Positions 48,413 through 59,844 are shown, counted from the first letter of the stretch. The stretch is 64,000 bases of DNA from Parvularcula sp. (GCA_002704915.1 PAIP01000059.1:42435-106434); one strand, 5' to 3'. The notes: a model not told the origin generated them from the letters alone. Numbers and translations: made by a program.

Positions 48413-49333
48413 ATGAAAGCCATGACGATAACGAAAACGCTCATCGCCGTCCTTGCCGCTGCGGCCGCAAGTCAGGCTGTCGCGCTCGCAGCCGGCGGCG
48501 GAGAGAAACACCCCGAGCATCAGCACTGGCATTTCTCGGGCCCGTTCGGGACCTATGACCCCAACGCGCTTCAGCGCGGCTATCAGGTCTATGAGACCGT
48601 CTGCTCGAACTGCCACAGCCTTAATTACGTTGCGTTCCGCAATCTCGGTCAGAAAGGCGGGCCGTTCTATCTCGAAAGCTGCCCGGAAGGCTTTCCGGAC
48701 AATGTCGATTGCTCGAACCCGAACGACAATCCGATCGTGAAGGCGCTGGCCGACAAATACAAATATCAGGTGACCGACGGACCCGACGATACGGGCGAAA
48801 TGTTCCAGCGCGCGGCCTTGCCGTCGGATAGCATCCCGGCGCCTTACGCCAATGAGCAGCTTGCCCGCATGGCCAACAACAACGCGTTGCCGCCGGATCT
48901 GTCTCTAATCACCAAAGCGCGGGGCGGCGGCCCGGATTATGTTTACTCGCTCCTGACCGGCTATGAAGAGGCTCCCTCGACCGTTCAGCTTGCGCCCGGT
49001 CAGTATTACAATCCTTATTTTCCGGGCGACATGGCCCAGGCCATGAAGCCGGAATATATGCATGACGGACATCCGGTGGAGGGCGTCACGGTCCCGCCGG
49101 GGGGCGTTTTGTCCATGGCGCCGCCGCTCGCCGACGGCATTGTCGAATATGGCGACGGCAGCCCGCAAACCGTGGAGCAATACGCCAAGGACGTTACCGA
49201 GTTCCTGATGTGGGCGGCCGAGCCGAAAATGGAAGCGCGTAAGGCGCTCGGCGTCATGTCGATCATCTATCTCGTGATCCTTGCCGGCATCCTTTACTGG
49301 TCCTACCGCAAGGTCTGGGCTGACCAGCACTAG
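48413..49333 (+). CDS. petC: Cytochrome c1
   Basis: VCSNCHSLNYVAFRNLG; RANNNALPPDLSLI-like motif; C-terminal TM anchor. Confidence 0.95.
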   Translation: MKAMTITKTLIAVLAAAAASQAVALAAGGGEKHPEHQHWHFSGPFGTYDPNALQRGYQVYETVCSNCHSLNYVAFRNLGQKGGPFYLESCPEGFPDNVDCSNPNDNPIVKALADKYKYQVTDGPDDTGEMFQRAALPSDSIPAPYANEQLARMANNNALPPDLSLITKARGGGPDYVYSLLTGYEEAPSTVQLAPGQYYNPYFPGDMAQAMKPEYMHDGHPVEGVTVPPGGVLSMAPPLADGIVEYGDGSPQTVEQYAKDVTEFLMWAAEPKMEARKALGVMSIIYLVILAGILYWSYRKVWADQH

Positions 49334-49362
49334 ACTTAACGGCTTTGCGATTTTGAATCCCG

Positions 49363-49394
49363 AACGGCGGCGCATAGACTGCGCCGCCGTTTTC
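49363..49394 (+). terminator. Rho-independent terminator after bc1 operon
   Basis: AACGGCGGCGCA-TAGAC-TGCGCCGCCGTTTT, 12-bp stem. Confidence 0.85.
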
Positions 49395-49408
49395 ATTTGA
49401 GGACTTTC

Positions 49409-50290
49409 ATGACCGAACAAAAACGCGTTCTGGGCTTTATCGGCGGGTCGGGCGTTTATTCCATGGATGCGCTGGAAGGTCCGGAGCGGCTGGAGATCGA
49501 CACGCCCTGGGGCGCGCCGTCGGACGGGCTGATCAAGGGAAAGCTCAGCGGCGTGGAGGTCGTGTTTCTCGCCCGTCACGGCGCGGGCCATACGTTGCCG
49601 CCATCGCATATCAATTACCGCGCCAATATCGACGCCATGAAACGGGCGGGGGTGACGGATCTCGTCTCTGTCTCCGCCTGCGGATCTTTCCGGGAGGAGC
49701 TGTCGCCGGGAACATTCGTGATCGTCGACCAGTTTATCGACCGCACGACGATGCGGCCGAAGAGCTTTTTCGGTCCGGGTTTCGTCGCCCATGTCTCCAT
49801 GGCGGATCCCGTTTGTCCGGCGCTCGCCGAGGCGCTTGTGGCGTCTTGCGCGGCCATCGGCGTCGCTCATGAAAAGGGCGGAACCTATATTTGCATCGAC
49901 GGCCCGCAATTTTCCTCGCGCGCGGAGTCGCATCTCTATCGCTCCTGGGGTTGCGACGTGATCGGCATGACCAACATGCCCGAAGCGAAACTCGCGCGCG
50001 AGGCCGAACTGCCTTACGCCAGCGTCGCTATGGTCACGGACTACGACTGCTGGCGAGAGCAGGATGGCCCCGTGGAAGTGGGGCTGATCCTCGAAACCCT
50101 GAAACAGAATACGGCGAACGCCGCCCGCCTTGTCGCCGATCTGGCGCCGCGTCTCGGGCCAATGCGCATTGGCTCGCCGCTTGGCATTGAGACCGCGCTC
50201 GACATGGCGGTGATCACGCCGCCGGAACGTCGCGATCCTGAAATGATGAGAAAGCTGGACGCCGTTGCGGGGCGCTTCTTTAAGCGCTGA
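49409..50290 (+). CDS. mtnP: S-methyl-5'-thioadenosine phosphorylase
   Basis: LGFIGGSGVYSM; FLARHGAGHTLPPSHINYRANIDAMK; GMTNMPEAKLAREAELPYASVAMVTDYDCW. Confidence 0.95.
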   Translation: MTEQKRVLGFIGGSGVYSMDALEGPERLEIDTPWGAPSDGLIKGKLSGVEVVFLARHGAGHTLPPSHINYRANIDAMKRAGVTDLVSVSACGSFREELSPGTFVIVDQFIDRTTMRPKSFFGPGFVAHVSMADPVCPALAEALVASCAAIGVAHEKGGTYICIDGPQFSSRAESHLYRSWGCDVIGMTNMPEAKLAREAELPYASVAMVTDYDCWREQDGPVEVGLILETLKQNTANAARLVADLAPRLGPMRIGSPLGIETALDMAVITPPERRDPEMMRKLDAVAGRFFKR

Positions 50291-51014
50291 GGGCCATTTG
50301 CATCGGCGATAAGGAATCGAGGTGGTCGGCGATCGGCTCCGCGTCGATGTCGAGCGTCCAGGCGCCGGCCTCGCTCATAATCGCGATTTTGAGGCCATAG
50401 GCGGCGCCCATATAGGCCTGCCAGTCATTAAGGCTCAGAACCGCGATGCCGCGATTGTTGCGCTGTTCGAATTTCAAGGCCTTCGCCGTCCATTTGACGC
50501 CATCGGCGTTGATCCAGATCGTCTTGATGTTTTCAAGCGCCGCCGGGTCGGCCGTGACGATGGAGAGGAAATGGCGATTATAGCCCGGTTGATAGCCCAC
50601 GCCTGATGAGATTAAAGCGCGGGCCGGCACGGACGAGTGGGTGCGGATAAACGGGCTGTTCTGCGTTTCCACCGGTCCGGAAACACCGGCCGCATGAAAT
50701 GCGCTGTGCCCGTTGCCCGGATCGGTATGCGCCATGAGCGCGAGCGATCCTTCATTGAGCACGACCGCAAAGCCTTCTGGGAAGACACGCACGATTTCGC
50801 CTTCGATCGCCGGCAGTCCCGCAAAAGAGATGGCGATGCGGTCGCCTTTCTGGGCGAGCACGTCGCTGCGGATGGCGATGGAGCGTGACGTGAAATTGAG
50901 CGTGTTGCTCACGATTTCCGCGCCGTCATTTATGGAAAAGCGGATATCGAAACCCGCTTTGTAACGCTGCGCCTGGCGGCGGTCGATGGTCTGAACAACT
51001 GTCATGGTTGGCAA
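50280..51014 (-). CDS. PilZ domain protein
   Basis: DRRQAQRYKAGFDIRFSINDGAEIVSNTLNFTSRSIAIRSD. Confidence 0.75.
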   Translation of the reverse strand: MPTMTVVQTIDRRQAQRYKAGFDIRFSINDGAEIVSNTLNFTSRSIAIRSDVLAQKGDRIAISFAGLPAIEGEIVRVFPEGFAVVLNEGSLALMAHTDPGNGHSAFHAAGVSGPVETQNSPFIRTHSSVPARALISSGVGYQPGYNRHFLSIVTADPAALENIKTIWINADGVKWTAKALKFEQRNNRGIAVLSLNDWQAYMGAAYGLKIAIMSEAGAWTLDIDAEPIADHLDSLSPMQMALSA

Positions 51015-51082
51015 TCATAGTTGATCCGGCTTAACCATGCGTAAAAAATACCGTGAACGGAGTATTAACGGCCCGGGGCGGG

Positions 51083-52180
51083 CTAGGTGTTGAACCGGAA
51101 ATGCATGACGTCGCCGTCTTTGACGACATATTCCTTGCCTTCGAGCCGCATTTTCCCGGCTTCCTTGGCGCCTTGTTCGCCATTGAGGTTGACATAATCG
51201 TCGAAGGAAATCGTCTCGGCCCGGATAAAGCCTTTCTCGAAATCCGTATGGATGACGCCCGCGGCTTGCGGCGCCGTCGCGCCGCGTCTGACGGTCCAGG
51301 CGCGCGCTTCTTTCGGTCCGGCGGTGAAATAGGTTTGAAGCCCCAGGAGGTCGTAACCGGTGCTGATCAGTCGATTGAGCCCGGGCTCCGACAGCCCGAT
51401 GGTATCGAGATATTCGGCCTGTTCCTCGTCAGAAAGCTGCGCCAGCTCCGACTCGATTTTGGCGGAGATGACGACCGTCGCCGCGCCTTCCTTGGCGGCG
51501 CGCGCCTCCACCATCTTTGAATATTCATTTCCCTCAGCGGCGCTTTCTTCATCCACATTGGCGACGAAGAGGACCGGCTTGGAGGTCAGCAATTGCAGTC
51601 CGGCCCAGGCTTTCTTGTCTTCTTCGGCTACATCGGCGGCCCGCGCCGGATTGCCCTCGCGCAGTTCAGCGAGCGCCTTGTCGACAAGGAGGAGCAGGGC
51701 TTTTGCTTCCTTGTCCTGCCCCTTGGCCTTCTTTTCCAGATTGACCCGGCGCTTTTCGAGGCTTTCAAGATCCGCAAGCATCAGCTCTGTTTCGACAGTT
51801 TCAAAATCGGCGATCGGGTCGATCTTGTTCGAGACATGGGTGACGTCGTCATCGTCAAAGCAGCGAAGCACATAAACCACGGCGTCGACCTCCCGGATAT
51901 TGGCGAGGAACTGGTTGCCGAGGCCTTCGCCCTGGCTCGCGCCTTTGACGAGCCCGGCAATGTCCACGAACTGCATGCGCGCCGGGATGATCTCTTTCGA
52001 GCCGGCGATTTCAGCAAGCTGCTTCAGGCGCGGCTCCGGCACGGCGACGTCGCCCACATTGGGCTCAATGGTGCAGAAAGGATAATTCGCCGCCTGCGCC
52101 GCCGCCGTCTTGGTCAGCGCGTTGAAGAGAGTGGACTTGCCCACATTCGGCAAGCCTACGATGCCGCATTTGAAACCCAT
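51083..52180 (-). CDS. ychF: Redox-regulated ATPase / Obg-like GTPase YchF
   Basis: [43 protein letters not shown]. Confidence 0.97.
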   Translation of the reverse strand: MGFKCGIVGLPNVGKSTLFNALTKTAAAQAANYPFCTIEPNVGDVAVPEPRLKQLAEIAGSKEIIPARMQFVDIAGLVKGASQGEGLGNQFLANIREVDAVVYVLRCFDDDDVTHVSNKIDPIADFETVETELMLADLESLEKRRVNLEKKAKGQDKEAKALLLLVDKALAELREGNPARAADVAEEDKKAWAGLQLLTSKPVLFVANVDEESAAEGNEYSKMVEARAAKEGAATVVISAKIESELAQLSDEEQAEYLDTIGLSEPGLNRLISTGYDLLGLQTYFTAGPKEARAWTVRRGATAPQAAGVIHTDFEKGFIRAETISFDDYVNLNGEQGAKEAGKMRLEGKEYVVKDGDVMHFRFNT

Positions 52181-52196
52181 GGATCGTTCTTTCTGG

Positions 52197-52892
52197 TTAT
52201 TCCTTGTCGCCGCGCTTTTTGAAGACTTCGGCGAAGACATTCAATGCCGTCTTTGAGGGCGTGTTCGGCTCGGCTGGTTTCGATTCTGAAGCCGGTTCTT
52301 TTTTCGCAGGCGCCGATTTCTTCGGCGGCGCGAGCTTGTGCGCAACGGCGGTCTGAAAGCGGTTGTTATCCGGTTCGGCGAGATAGGGCGCCTCGCTGGC
52401 GATGGCGTCGAGGAGAGGCTCCAGCCAGTCCTGATCCGCCTTTGCAAAATCGCCCAGCACATGGCCCGTTACGCGGGATTTGTCGCCGGGATGGCCAATG
52501 CCGATTCGCACGCGCCGGAAGCCGTTGCCGATATGAGAGTCGATAGACCGGATGCCGTTATGCCCGGCCGCGCCGCCGCCGGTTTTCATTTTGATCTTGC
52601 CGGGGGCGAGGTCGAGTTCGTCGTAAAAGACAATGACGTCCTCCGGCGCGAGCTTGTAAAAGCGCACGGCTTCGCCAACCGACCGACCGGAATCGTTCAT
52701 AAACGTCTGGGGTTTCAGGATCAGCGCCTTTTCGCCGCCGATCGTCCCGTCGCGGACCTCGCCCTGAAATTTCGCGCGGGCAGGGCCGAAACCGTGGGCG
52801 TCCGCAATAGCGTCTGCGGCCATGAAACCCACATTATGCCGATGGCGCGCGTATTTGCCGCCGGGATTGCCGAGCCCTACGAGAAGCAGCAT
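52197..52892 (-). CDS. pth: Peptidyl-tRNA hydrolase
   Basis: [39 protein letters not shown]. Confidence 0.96.
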   Translation of the reverse strand: MLLLVGLGNPGGKYARHRHNVGFMAADAIADAHGFGPARAKFQGEVRDGTIGGEKALILKPQTFMNDSGRSVGEAVRFYKLAPEDVIVFYDELDLAPGKIKMKTGGGAAGHNGIRSIDSHIGNGFRRVRIGIGHPGDKSRVTGHVLGDFAKADQDWLEPLLDAIASEAPYLAEPDNNRFQTAVAHKLAPPKKSAPAKKEPASESKPAEPNTPSKTALNVFAEVFKKRGDKE

Positions 52893-52946
52893 GAGGCGCT
52901 CCGTTTTGCGCCGGGCCGGAAGAACATGAAGAAACGGCGAAGGAGG

Positions 52947-53609
52947 TTAGTCTTCCTTCGCGTCCTCTTCTTTTTTCTCTTCGCTCTCTTCGCCTTCACC
53001 TTCCGCTTCGCCTTCGTCTTCGTCAGAGGCGCGCAGCGCCGACGGCGCGGCAATGGTGGCGATCGTGAAGTCGCGGTCAGTGATCACGAAGGTGACGCCC
53101 TGGGGCAGGTTAATGGCCGAAGCGTGAATGCCGTCGCCGACCTCAAGACCCGATACGTCGATTTCGAAGACTTCCGGAATCGAGGTCGCCGGCGCGTAAA
53201 CCTCAACCGTGTGACGCACAACGTTCAAAACGCCGCCTTTCTTGAGGCCCGGGGATTTTTCTTCATTGATGAAGTGAACCGGAATTTCGACGTCAATGCG
53301 GGTCTTTTCGTCAACGCGCATCATGTCGATATGGATCGGATGACCTTTTACGGGATGCACCTGAACATCGCGGGCGATGACCGGCTGCTGACCTTCTTCA
53401 CCCGGAACGTCGATTTTCGCCAGATGCGAAAGAAGGCGCCCGTTGAGATAAGCCTTGTTCACCTCATTGATGCGGAGGCTGATCGCAACCGGGTCCTGGC
53501 CGCCGCCATAAAGAACGCCCGGCACCCAGCCTTCGCGGCGCGCGGCGCGTGCGCCGCCAGTGCCGATATCCTTGCGGGGTTCACAGTAGAAAATGTCGGT
53601 CTGGGCCAT
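52947..53609 (-). CDS. rplY: 50S ribosomal protein L25/general stress protein Ctc
   Basis: GTGGARAARREGWVPGVLYGGGQDPVAISLRINEVNKAYL; VIARDVQVHPVKGHPIHIDMMRV. Confidence 0.95.
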   Translation of the reverse strand: MAQTDIFYCEPRKDIGTGGARAARREGWVPGVLYGGGQDPVAISLRINEVNKAYLNGRLLSHLAKIDVPGEEGQQPVIARDVQVHPVKGHPIHIDMMRVDEKTRIDVEIPVHFINEEKSPGLKKGGVLNVVRHTVEVYAPATSIPEVFEIDVSGLEVGDGIHASAINLPQGVTFVITDRDFTIATIAAPSALRASDEDEGEAEGEGEESEEKKEEDAKED

Positions 53610-53928
53610 CGGTCTCGGCGTCCTTCGCGCAAAAACCGCCGTGGCGGCGAGCCTGATCCGGCTCCCGGGTCGGCGGGAAATTCCTGATTGAGCGGCGCTC
53701 TATAGTGGAAAGCCCGGCGGACCGCAAGCCGTGAAACCGGCTCTTTTGCGGCCTTTTGGCCCCGCGGCCAGCGTCTCGCTGGGGGCGCGGCGGGGCGGAA
53801 AGAAAAGGCGGGAAGCGCGCATGACTGTCCTAAAGCGTCTTTGGGCCCGCAGAAGCTTCAGAAAAGCAAACTGGCGTTAACCCAACCTGCCTAGGGTTGC
53901 GCTGAACTAGCGAGTTTACGGGGCGGGA

Positions 53929-56514
53929 ATGAAAGTTACAGGCAAGGCGGCGGCAGACCGCAGGAACGCGCCGTCCGGCGTGCGCCTAATGGGGCCCGCG
54001 GTTGTGGCCGGCACACTCGCTGTCATCTTCGCTTTCTTCGTTTTTGCGCTTTTTCAGGACCTGTCGCAGGGCGAGTTCCGCCGCCAGGAAATGGAAAAAT
54101 ACCTGGAAACCGTCAGTTCGACCACGGCCTGGGGGGCGGACAACTGGCTCAACCAGCGCATTGCGCTTGCCGAAAGCCTCGCCCAGTCCGTCTCCAAACG
54201 CTTTGACGGCGGCGATGCGGTCGCCATCGTTCACCAGGATATCTATGAAGAGACCTTTATCTGGACCTATTTCGGCGAGGCGAACGGCCGCTATCACATC
54301 TGGCCGCCCGATGACACGCTGCCCGCGGATTACGATCCGCGCACGCGTCCCTGGTACGCCGCCGCCATGCTCGCCGGCGAAGCCACGCTGACCGAACCTT
54401 ATTTCGACATCGTGACCAAAGTGGAGACCATCACCGTCGCCGGTCCCGTCTATCGCGACGGAGAGCTGCTCGGAGTGGTGGGCGCCGATTTCTCAACGGA
54501 TTCCCTGAGCGAGATCCTCGCCGAAACCGATATGGGCGGTCTCGGCCACGCTTTTCTCGTGTCGGGGGACGGTAAAATCCTCGCCCACCCCGATCGCAGC
54601 CTAGTCTCCAAAGACATTGCGGCCGCATATCCAGGGCAGCGTCCTGATATTTCCAACCGGGTTCAATATCTCGATGATTTGGAAGCGCCGCAGATGGTCA
54701 TCTTCGAACGCATTCCGTCGCTGTCTTCGGTGGACTGGTATCTTGGGCTGTCCGTCGACAAGAGCGCTGCATTTCACAGCCGCGTGGAATTCCGCCATTC
54801 CGCGGTGATCGCCGCCCTCGGCATGGCGTTGTTGCTGGCGCTCGTCCTGGGCGTCGTCATTCACCGGATGCTTGTGCGTCCGCTGATGAATGCGCGCATC
54901 GCCGCCGATGCGGCCAATGTGGCGAAATCGGAATTCCTCGCCTCCATGAGCCATGAAATTCGCACGCCAATGAACGGTGTTCTCGGCATGGCTGAAGTCC
55001 TGATGACCACCAATCTCGACAAGCGCCAGCGCGAGCTCGCGGGCATCATCGTCTCTTCGGGCAACGCCCTGATGACCGTGATCAATGACGTGCTCGATTT
55101 TTCAAAGCTTGAGGCGGGCAAGTTCAGGCTGTCGCGGCAGCCCTTCAATCTGCGCCAGACCGTCAACGAAATCGCGATGATGATGCAGGCGCCGGCCCTG
55201 GAAAAAGATATCGAGCTGATTGTGCGCTATGCGCCGGAACTGCCGGAGGGTGTTGTTTCGGATGAATCGCGCCTGCGCCAGGTTTTGGGCAACCTGATTG
55301 GCAATGCGGTGAAGTTCACCGAGCGGGGGTATGTGCTGATCGAAGTGGCCGGAGAGCGCAGGGACGGCGATGTCGACCTTGTCATCAGCGTCACCGACAC
55401 CGGCGTCGGGATCTCCGAGGAATTCCTGCCGCGCCTGTTCGAAAAGTTCGAACAGGCTGACGCATCTCATACGCGCAAGTTCGGCGGCACGGGGCTGGGC
55501 CTCGCCATATGCAAAAACATTGTGGAGCTTATGGGCGGGACAATCGATGTAAAAAGCGAGCCCGGCAAGGGCTCGCGTTTCTCAGTGTCGCTGACCGTGC
55601 CGGCGGAAGACTCCATTCGCTCCATGCCGAGCGTTCCGTCTTCGGCGTTCAACGGCGTGCGGCTTCTCGCGGTCGACGACAATGCCGTCAATCGTCGCAT
55701 CCTGCAGGAGCTGTTCGAGGGTTGGGGCTTCCGCGCCACGGTGGCGCCCGATCCTGTCAAGGCGATGGCTGCGCTGGAGCGATCCGTCAGCGACAATGAC
55801 CCATATCACGCCCTGATCCTCGATTTCCAAATGCCGAATGAAAACGGCGTTGAACTGGCCGCACGCATTCAGGCCAATCCGAATTTCGGCGCCATCCCGA
55901 TTCTGATCCTGTCATCAGTGGAAAATGCGCCGGCGGCTGCGAGCCAGGCCGGCGCCCGCATCTCCGCCTATCTGTCGAAACCGGTGCGCCCGTCACAGAT
56001 CATGGACGCCCTTGCGCAGTCCCTTGCCGAGGACGCCCCGCGCTTGTTGCGCCGTAAGATCCTCAAGGAAACAGAAGAAGAGACTGCGCTGCTTCCGGCC
56101 CCCACGCCGGACAAAATGAAAATCCTGATTGTCGAGGACAATCCGGTGAACCGCATCGTGTTGACTCAATTTATCGATCAGAGTGCGTTCGAGATTATCG
56201 TCGCCGAAAATGGCGTAGAGGCGGTGGAGCAGTTCAAGAAACATGCGCCGGCGGTTGTGATGATGGATATTTCCATGCCGCTCATGGACGGTCTTCAGGC
56301 GACGAAGATCATCCGCGAATATGAGGCCGAAAACGGCCTCGACCGGCGCCCAATCATCGCCACCACAGCCCATGTGCTGGAGGAAGACCGCAAACGCTGC
56401 GACGCCGCGGGCATGGATGATTTCCTGTCCAAGCCCATGAAAAAGACCGCCGTTGCCGAAACCCTCGAACGGTGGCTGGGCGAGGATTATGCGGCGGCCG
56501 CCAACGACGGGTGA
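53929..56514 (+). CDS. Hybrid sensor histidine kinase: Cache sensor, HisKA/HATPase, two receiver domains
   Basis: Extracytoplasmic domain with [63 protein letters not shown] and [14 protein letters not shown]. Confidence 0.93.
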   Translation: MKVTGKAAADRRNAPSGVRLMGPAVVAGTLAVIFAFFVFALFQDLSQGEFRRQEMEKYLETVSSTTAWGADNWLNQRIALAESLAQSVSKRFDGGDAVAIVHQDIYEETFIWTYFGEANGRYHIWPPDDTLPADYDPRTRPWYAAAMLAGEATLTEPYFDIVTKVETITVAGPVYRDGELLGVVGADFSTDSLSEILAETDMGGLGHAFLVSGDGKILAHPDRSLVSKDIAAAYPGQRPDISNRVQYLDDLEAPQMVIFERIPSLSSVDWYLGLSVDKSAAFHSRVEFRHSAVIAALGMALLLALVLGVVIHRMLVRPLMNARIAADAANVAKSEFLASMSHEIRTPMNGVLGMAEVLMTTNLDKRQRELAGIIVSSGNALMTVINDVLDFSKLEAGKFRLSRQPFNLRQTVNEIAMMMQAPALEKDIELIVRYAPELPEGVVSDESRLRQVLGNLIGNAVKFTERGYVLIEVAGERRDGDVDLVISVTDTGVGISEEFLPRLFEKFEQADASHTRKFGGTGLGLAICKNIVELMGGTIDVKSEPGKGSRFSVSLTVPAEDSIRSMPSVPSSAFNGVRLLAVDDNAVNRRILQELFEGWGFRATVAPDPVKAMAALERSVSDNDPYHALILDFQMPNENGVELAARIQANPNFGAIPILILSSVENAPAAASQAGARISAYLSKPVRPSQIMDALAQSLAEDAPRLLRRKILKETEEETALLPAPTPDKMKILIVEDNPVNRIVLTQFIDQSAFEIIVAENGVEAVEQFKKHAPAVVMMDISMPLMDGLQATKIIREYEAENGLDRRPIIATTAHVLEEDRKRCDAAGMDDFLSKPMKKTAVAETLERWLGEDYAAAANDG

Positions 56515-56584
56515 CCTTTCGGTTTCGTGAAGTTTTGCGGCAAGGATGCCTCCACCCTTGACACCGTTTGTGATGCATGTATCA

Positions 56585-56608
56585 GCGTGTTAATACAGTA
56601 TTACACGC
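56585..56608. promoter_or_regulatory. Candidate operator dyad for the TrpR-like regulator
   Basis: GCGTG-T-TAATAC-A-GTATTA-CACGC; perfect arms apart from one extra T, 12 nt before the GTG of the regulator gene. Confidence 0.55.
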
Positions 56609-56620
56609 GAAGGGCCTCTC

Positions 56621-56965
56621 GTGGCGAGCGAAGTGAAAAAAGCCGAGCGATCCGGCGCGGCAGGGAAACGTACCGGCGATGAACGGGCCCTGTTCGATGC
56701 TTTTGCGCATTTAACTTCAGGCAAGGAGGCCGCGCGGTTCCTGCGCGATCTGGCCACCCCGGGCGAACTCGGCGCTTTCGCCGAGCGCTGGCGCATTGCC
56801 CGCTTGCTCGATGAAGGAAAGCTTTCCTATCGCGAGATTGCGTCGGCGACGGGCGCCTCAACTACGACGGTGGGCCGGGTCGCGCGGTTTCTGCGCGAAG
56901 AAAATCATCAGGGATACCGGCTTGTGCTCGACCGCATGGCCGAAAAATCGGGAGCGAAAAGATGA
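56621..56965 (+). CDS. YerC/YecD family TrpR-related regulator
   Basis: LFDAFAHLTSGKEAARFLRDLATPGELGAFAERWRIARLLDEGKLSYREIASATGASTTTVGRVARFL. Confidence 0.88.
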   Translation: MASEVKKAERSGAAGKRTGDERALFDAFAHLTSGKEAARFLRDLATPGELGAFAERWRIARLLDEGKLSYREIASATGASTTTVGRVARFLREENHQGYRLVLDRMAEKSGAKR

Positions 56966-57849
56966 GCGAGCAGAGACTGCGCATCGCCATTCAGAAATCC
57001 GGTCGCCTTTCTGACGGCAGCTTCGAGCTCTTGAAAAGCTGCGGCCTTACCGTGTCGCGTGGGCGTGACAAGCTCTATGGCCGGGTGCAGGAATTGCCCA
57101 TCGATGTTCTCCTGCTGCGCGATGACGACATTCCCGCTTTTGTCGCCGACGACGCCTGCGATATCGGCATTGTTGGCCAGAATGTCTTTGAGGAAGAGCG
57201 TCTCAGCGAAAGTCACGAGGCGCCGGCGGAGGAGGTGATGCCGCTGGGCTTCGCCCGCTGCCGGCTGATGCTCGCCGCGCCCAAGGAATGGAGTTTCGAT
57301 GGCGCATCCATGCTTGAAGGAAAGCGCATCGCCACTTCCTATCCGGCGCTCACACGCGCTTGGTTTGAACGTGAAAAGGTCGACGCCAAGGCCGTGATGA
57401 TGAAAGGCTCGGTCGAGGTGGCGCCGCGGCTCAAAATCGCTGACGCTATTTGCGACATCGTCTCCACCGGCGCCACGCTCGACGCCAACGGGTTGAAGCC
57501 AGTGGCGAATGTTTTCGATTCCGAGGCGATCCTCATCCGCAACCGCAACGCCTTCTCTCTTGAAAAACAGACGGTTTTCGACGCGCTGTTGAAACGCATC
57601 AATGGCGTCATGACCTCGCGAGAGGCGAAATACATCATGATGAACGCGCCGCGTTCCGCTGTTCCCGCCATCACGGAATTCTTGCCGGGCGCTGACGCCC
57701 CAACCGTGCTTGAACTTGCCGGAAATCGGGAAAAGGTCGCCATACACGCCGTCTGCCGCGAAAGCGTTTTCTGGGACACGCTTGAAGAACTGAAAAAACT
57801 CGGCGCGAGCGCGATTCTCGTTTTGCCGATTGAAAAGATGATGGCTTGA
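56962..57849 (+). CDS. hisG: ATP phosphoribosyltransferase, long form
   Basis: LRIAIQKSGRLSDGSFELLKSCGL; DIGIVGQNVFEEE; IADAICDIVSTGATLDANGLKPV. Confidence 0.95.
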   Translation: MSEQRLRIAIQKSGRLSDGSFELLKSCGLTVSRGRDKLYGRVQELPIDVLLLRDDDIPAFVADDACDIGIVGQNVFEEERLSESHEAPAEEVMPLGFARCRLMLAAPKEWSFDGASMLEGKRIATSYPALTRAWFEREKVDAKAVMMKGSVEVAPRLKIADAICDIVSTGATLDANGLKPVANVFDSEAILIRNRNAFSLEKQTVFDALLKRINGVMTSREAKYIMMNAPRSAVPAITEFLPGADAPTVLELAGNREKVAIHAVCRESVFWDTLEELKKLGASAILVLPIEKMMA

Positions 57850-58106
57850 GCGATTCGTTTCTTGTGACTGTGATGCGAAAGTGAAGGCGCAACGGGTGCG
57901 TTTGATTTCAATCGCGCCGCGCACGGCTTGCGCTTTTCGAAAATAGTTTTCCAGATTTTTTATTTTTAACTCCGGTTCGGCGGGAATGTCATATTCTTGA
58001 AAACATCGATGCATAGACAGCGACCGGTAGCGTTTTATCCGTACAAATATGATTTGCGCATTGATTGCGCCGGCCATGTTCTTTCAGGGACAGGAGAGGA
58101 GTAACT

Positions 58107-59672
58107 ATGTCTATGCACAGCGCGCCTAAAGGAGTGCAGGGTCCATTCGTAAACAGGGGTTTGAGTCGCCGGGACATGCTGCGCAGCGGCGCAATGCTTG
58201 CCGGCGCGGCGGCGATTGCAACGCCGCTGAAAGGACTTGCCGCTTTTCAGGGAGCCGCCGCTTCCTATGCCGAACCGATTGCAAGCCCTTACGGCCCGAT
58301 CTCACCGAAACTCGATCAGACGACCGGCCTGCCGCTTTTGCAACTGCCGGATGGCTTCACCTATCGTTCCATGGGATGGACGGGCGATATGATGAATAAC
58401 GGCCAGCCGACGCCGCCGCGCCATGACGGCATGGCGGTGGTCGAGCAGCGCGGCCAGCTCACCATGCTTGTCCGCAATCATGAAAACGGCGTCGTCAACG
58501 ATCTCGAAGGCAACCCGTTCGGGCTGATTGACGCTCGCGGCATTTATGACGATGTCGTCAGCGCCGAACAGGGCGCCCCGAAAGGCATTTCCGGCGGGAC
58601 GTCCACGCTGGTCCTGCGCCGGGGCGAATATTACAAGACGATCCCAAGCCTTGGCGGCACGTTGACCAACTGCGCCGGCGGGCCGACGCCATGGGGCACC
58701 TGGCTCACCTGCGAGGAAACGACGACCAATCTCGAACCGCTTGGCGGCAAGAAGCACGGTTACGTTTTCGAAGTTGCCTGGAACGGCAACAAACGCTCGC
58801 AGCAGCCGATTGTCCATATGGGGCGCATGGCGCACGAAGCTGTGGCGGTCTATCCCCATACGGGCGATGTCTACCTTACGGAAGACCGCCGCAACGCAGC
58901 GGGCTTCTACAAATATGTTCCGGACTACCCCCAGCACAGATTCGGGGCGCTCGAGAAAGGCGGAACGCTTTACGCCGCGAAGATTGTCGGCGAAGACAAT
59001 GTGGACATCAACAATCCATCCATCGGCGATTGCTATCAGCTTGAATGGGTCAAGATCGACGAGCCGGATATGGACCCGGCGCAATATACAGATGAGATCG
59101 TCGATACAGAGGCGAGCGGACCGTTCCTGCAGGCTCGCGCCAAAGGCGGCCTGCGCATGAGCCGCGGCGAAGGGTGCTGGTATTCGCAAGCCGACGGGCT
59201 CATCTATTTCGTGGATACGGCCGCCGGCGTTGACGGTTCGGGCCGCCCGGGCCGCGGCGATGGCGGGGTTTGGGCCTTCGATCCGGTGCGCAACCTGCTG
59301 AGCTGCATCTATGTTTCGGGCAATCCGCTCGCTGGCAACAACGCCGACAATCTGACGGTCAGCCCACGCGGCGGCATCGTGCTGTGCGAAGACGGCGGCG
59401 GCGTTGAGGACATGTTCGGCTTCGGCGAGCGCCTGCTTGGACTGACGCCGTCAGGCGCCCCGTTCATCCTCGCCAAGAACAATATCCAGCTCTCGACTGC
59501 GGATCTTAAAGCCGCAGGCAAATCGACGTTGCTGATCGCTGAGGATGACTATCGCAACAGGGAGTGGTGCGGCGCCTGCTTCGATCCTTCGGGGTCTACG
59601 CTCTTCGTCAACGTCCAGACGCCGGGCGTCACTTTCGCCATCACCGGCCCATGGAGCGCCGGACCGATCTAG
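58107..59672 (+). CDS. PhoX family (DUF839) phosphatase with Tat signal
   Basis: LSRRDMLRSGAMLAGAAAIATPL; MLVRNHENG; WGTWLTCEETTTN; GRMAHEAVAVYPHTGDVYLTEDR. Confidence 0.9.
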   Translation: MSMHSAPKGVQGPFVNRGLSRRDMLRSGAMLAGAAAIATPLKGLAAFQGAAASYAEPIASPYGPISPKLDQTTGLPLLQLPDGFTYRSMGWTGDMMNNGQPTPPRHDGMAVVEQRGQLTMLVRNHENGVVNDLEGNPFGLIDARGIYDDVVSAEQGAPKGISGGTSTLVLRRGEYYKTIPSLGGTLTNCAGGPTPWGTWLTCEETTTNLEPLGGKKHGYVFEVAWNGNKRSQQPIVHMGRMAHEAVAVYPHTGDVYLTEDRRNAAGFYKYVPDYPQHRFGALEKGGTLYAAKIVGEDNVDINNPSIGDCYQLEWVKIDEPDMDPAQYTDEIVDTEASGPFLQARAKGGLRMSRGEGCWYSQADGLIYFVDTAAGVDGSGRPGRGDGGVWAFDPVRNLLSCIYVSGNPLAGNNADNLTVSPRGGIVLCEDGGGVEDMFGFGERLLGLTPSGAPFILAKNNIQLSTADLKAAGKSTLLIAEDDYRNREWCGACFDPSGSTLFVNVQTPGVTFAITGPWSAGPI

Positions 59673-59697
59673 GCTTTCGCCATTGTCGCGTAGAAGC

Positions 59698-59732
59698 GCC
59701 CGTCATCCGCTTTTGGCGGATGGCGGGTTTTT
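59698..59732 (+). terminator. Rho-independent terminator after PhoX gene
   Basis: CCCGTCATCCGC-TTTT-GGCGGATGGCGGG-TTTTT. Confidence 0.75.
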
Positions 59733-59844
59733 GTATGGTTTCACGGATAATCCCTAACCGCGAGAACAACGGTTCTATGAAACTGTCGTTCGCGGCGATT
59801 GTTTCGAAACTGTAGAAACAAAACTGCGATTTGGAGGCGACCCC

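Noticed and set aside
57850-58106. Pho box upstream of PhoX
   Set aside because: Only one TGTCATATT-like half resembles the consensus; second half not convincing.
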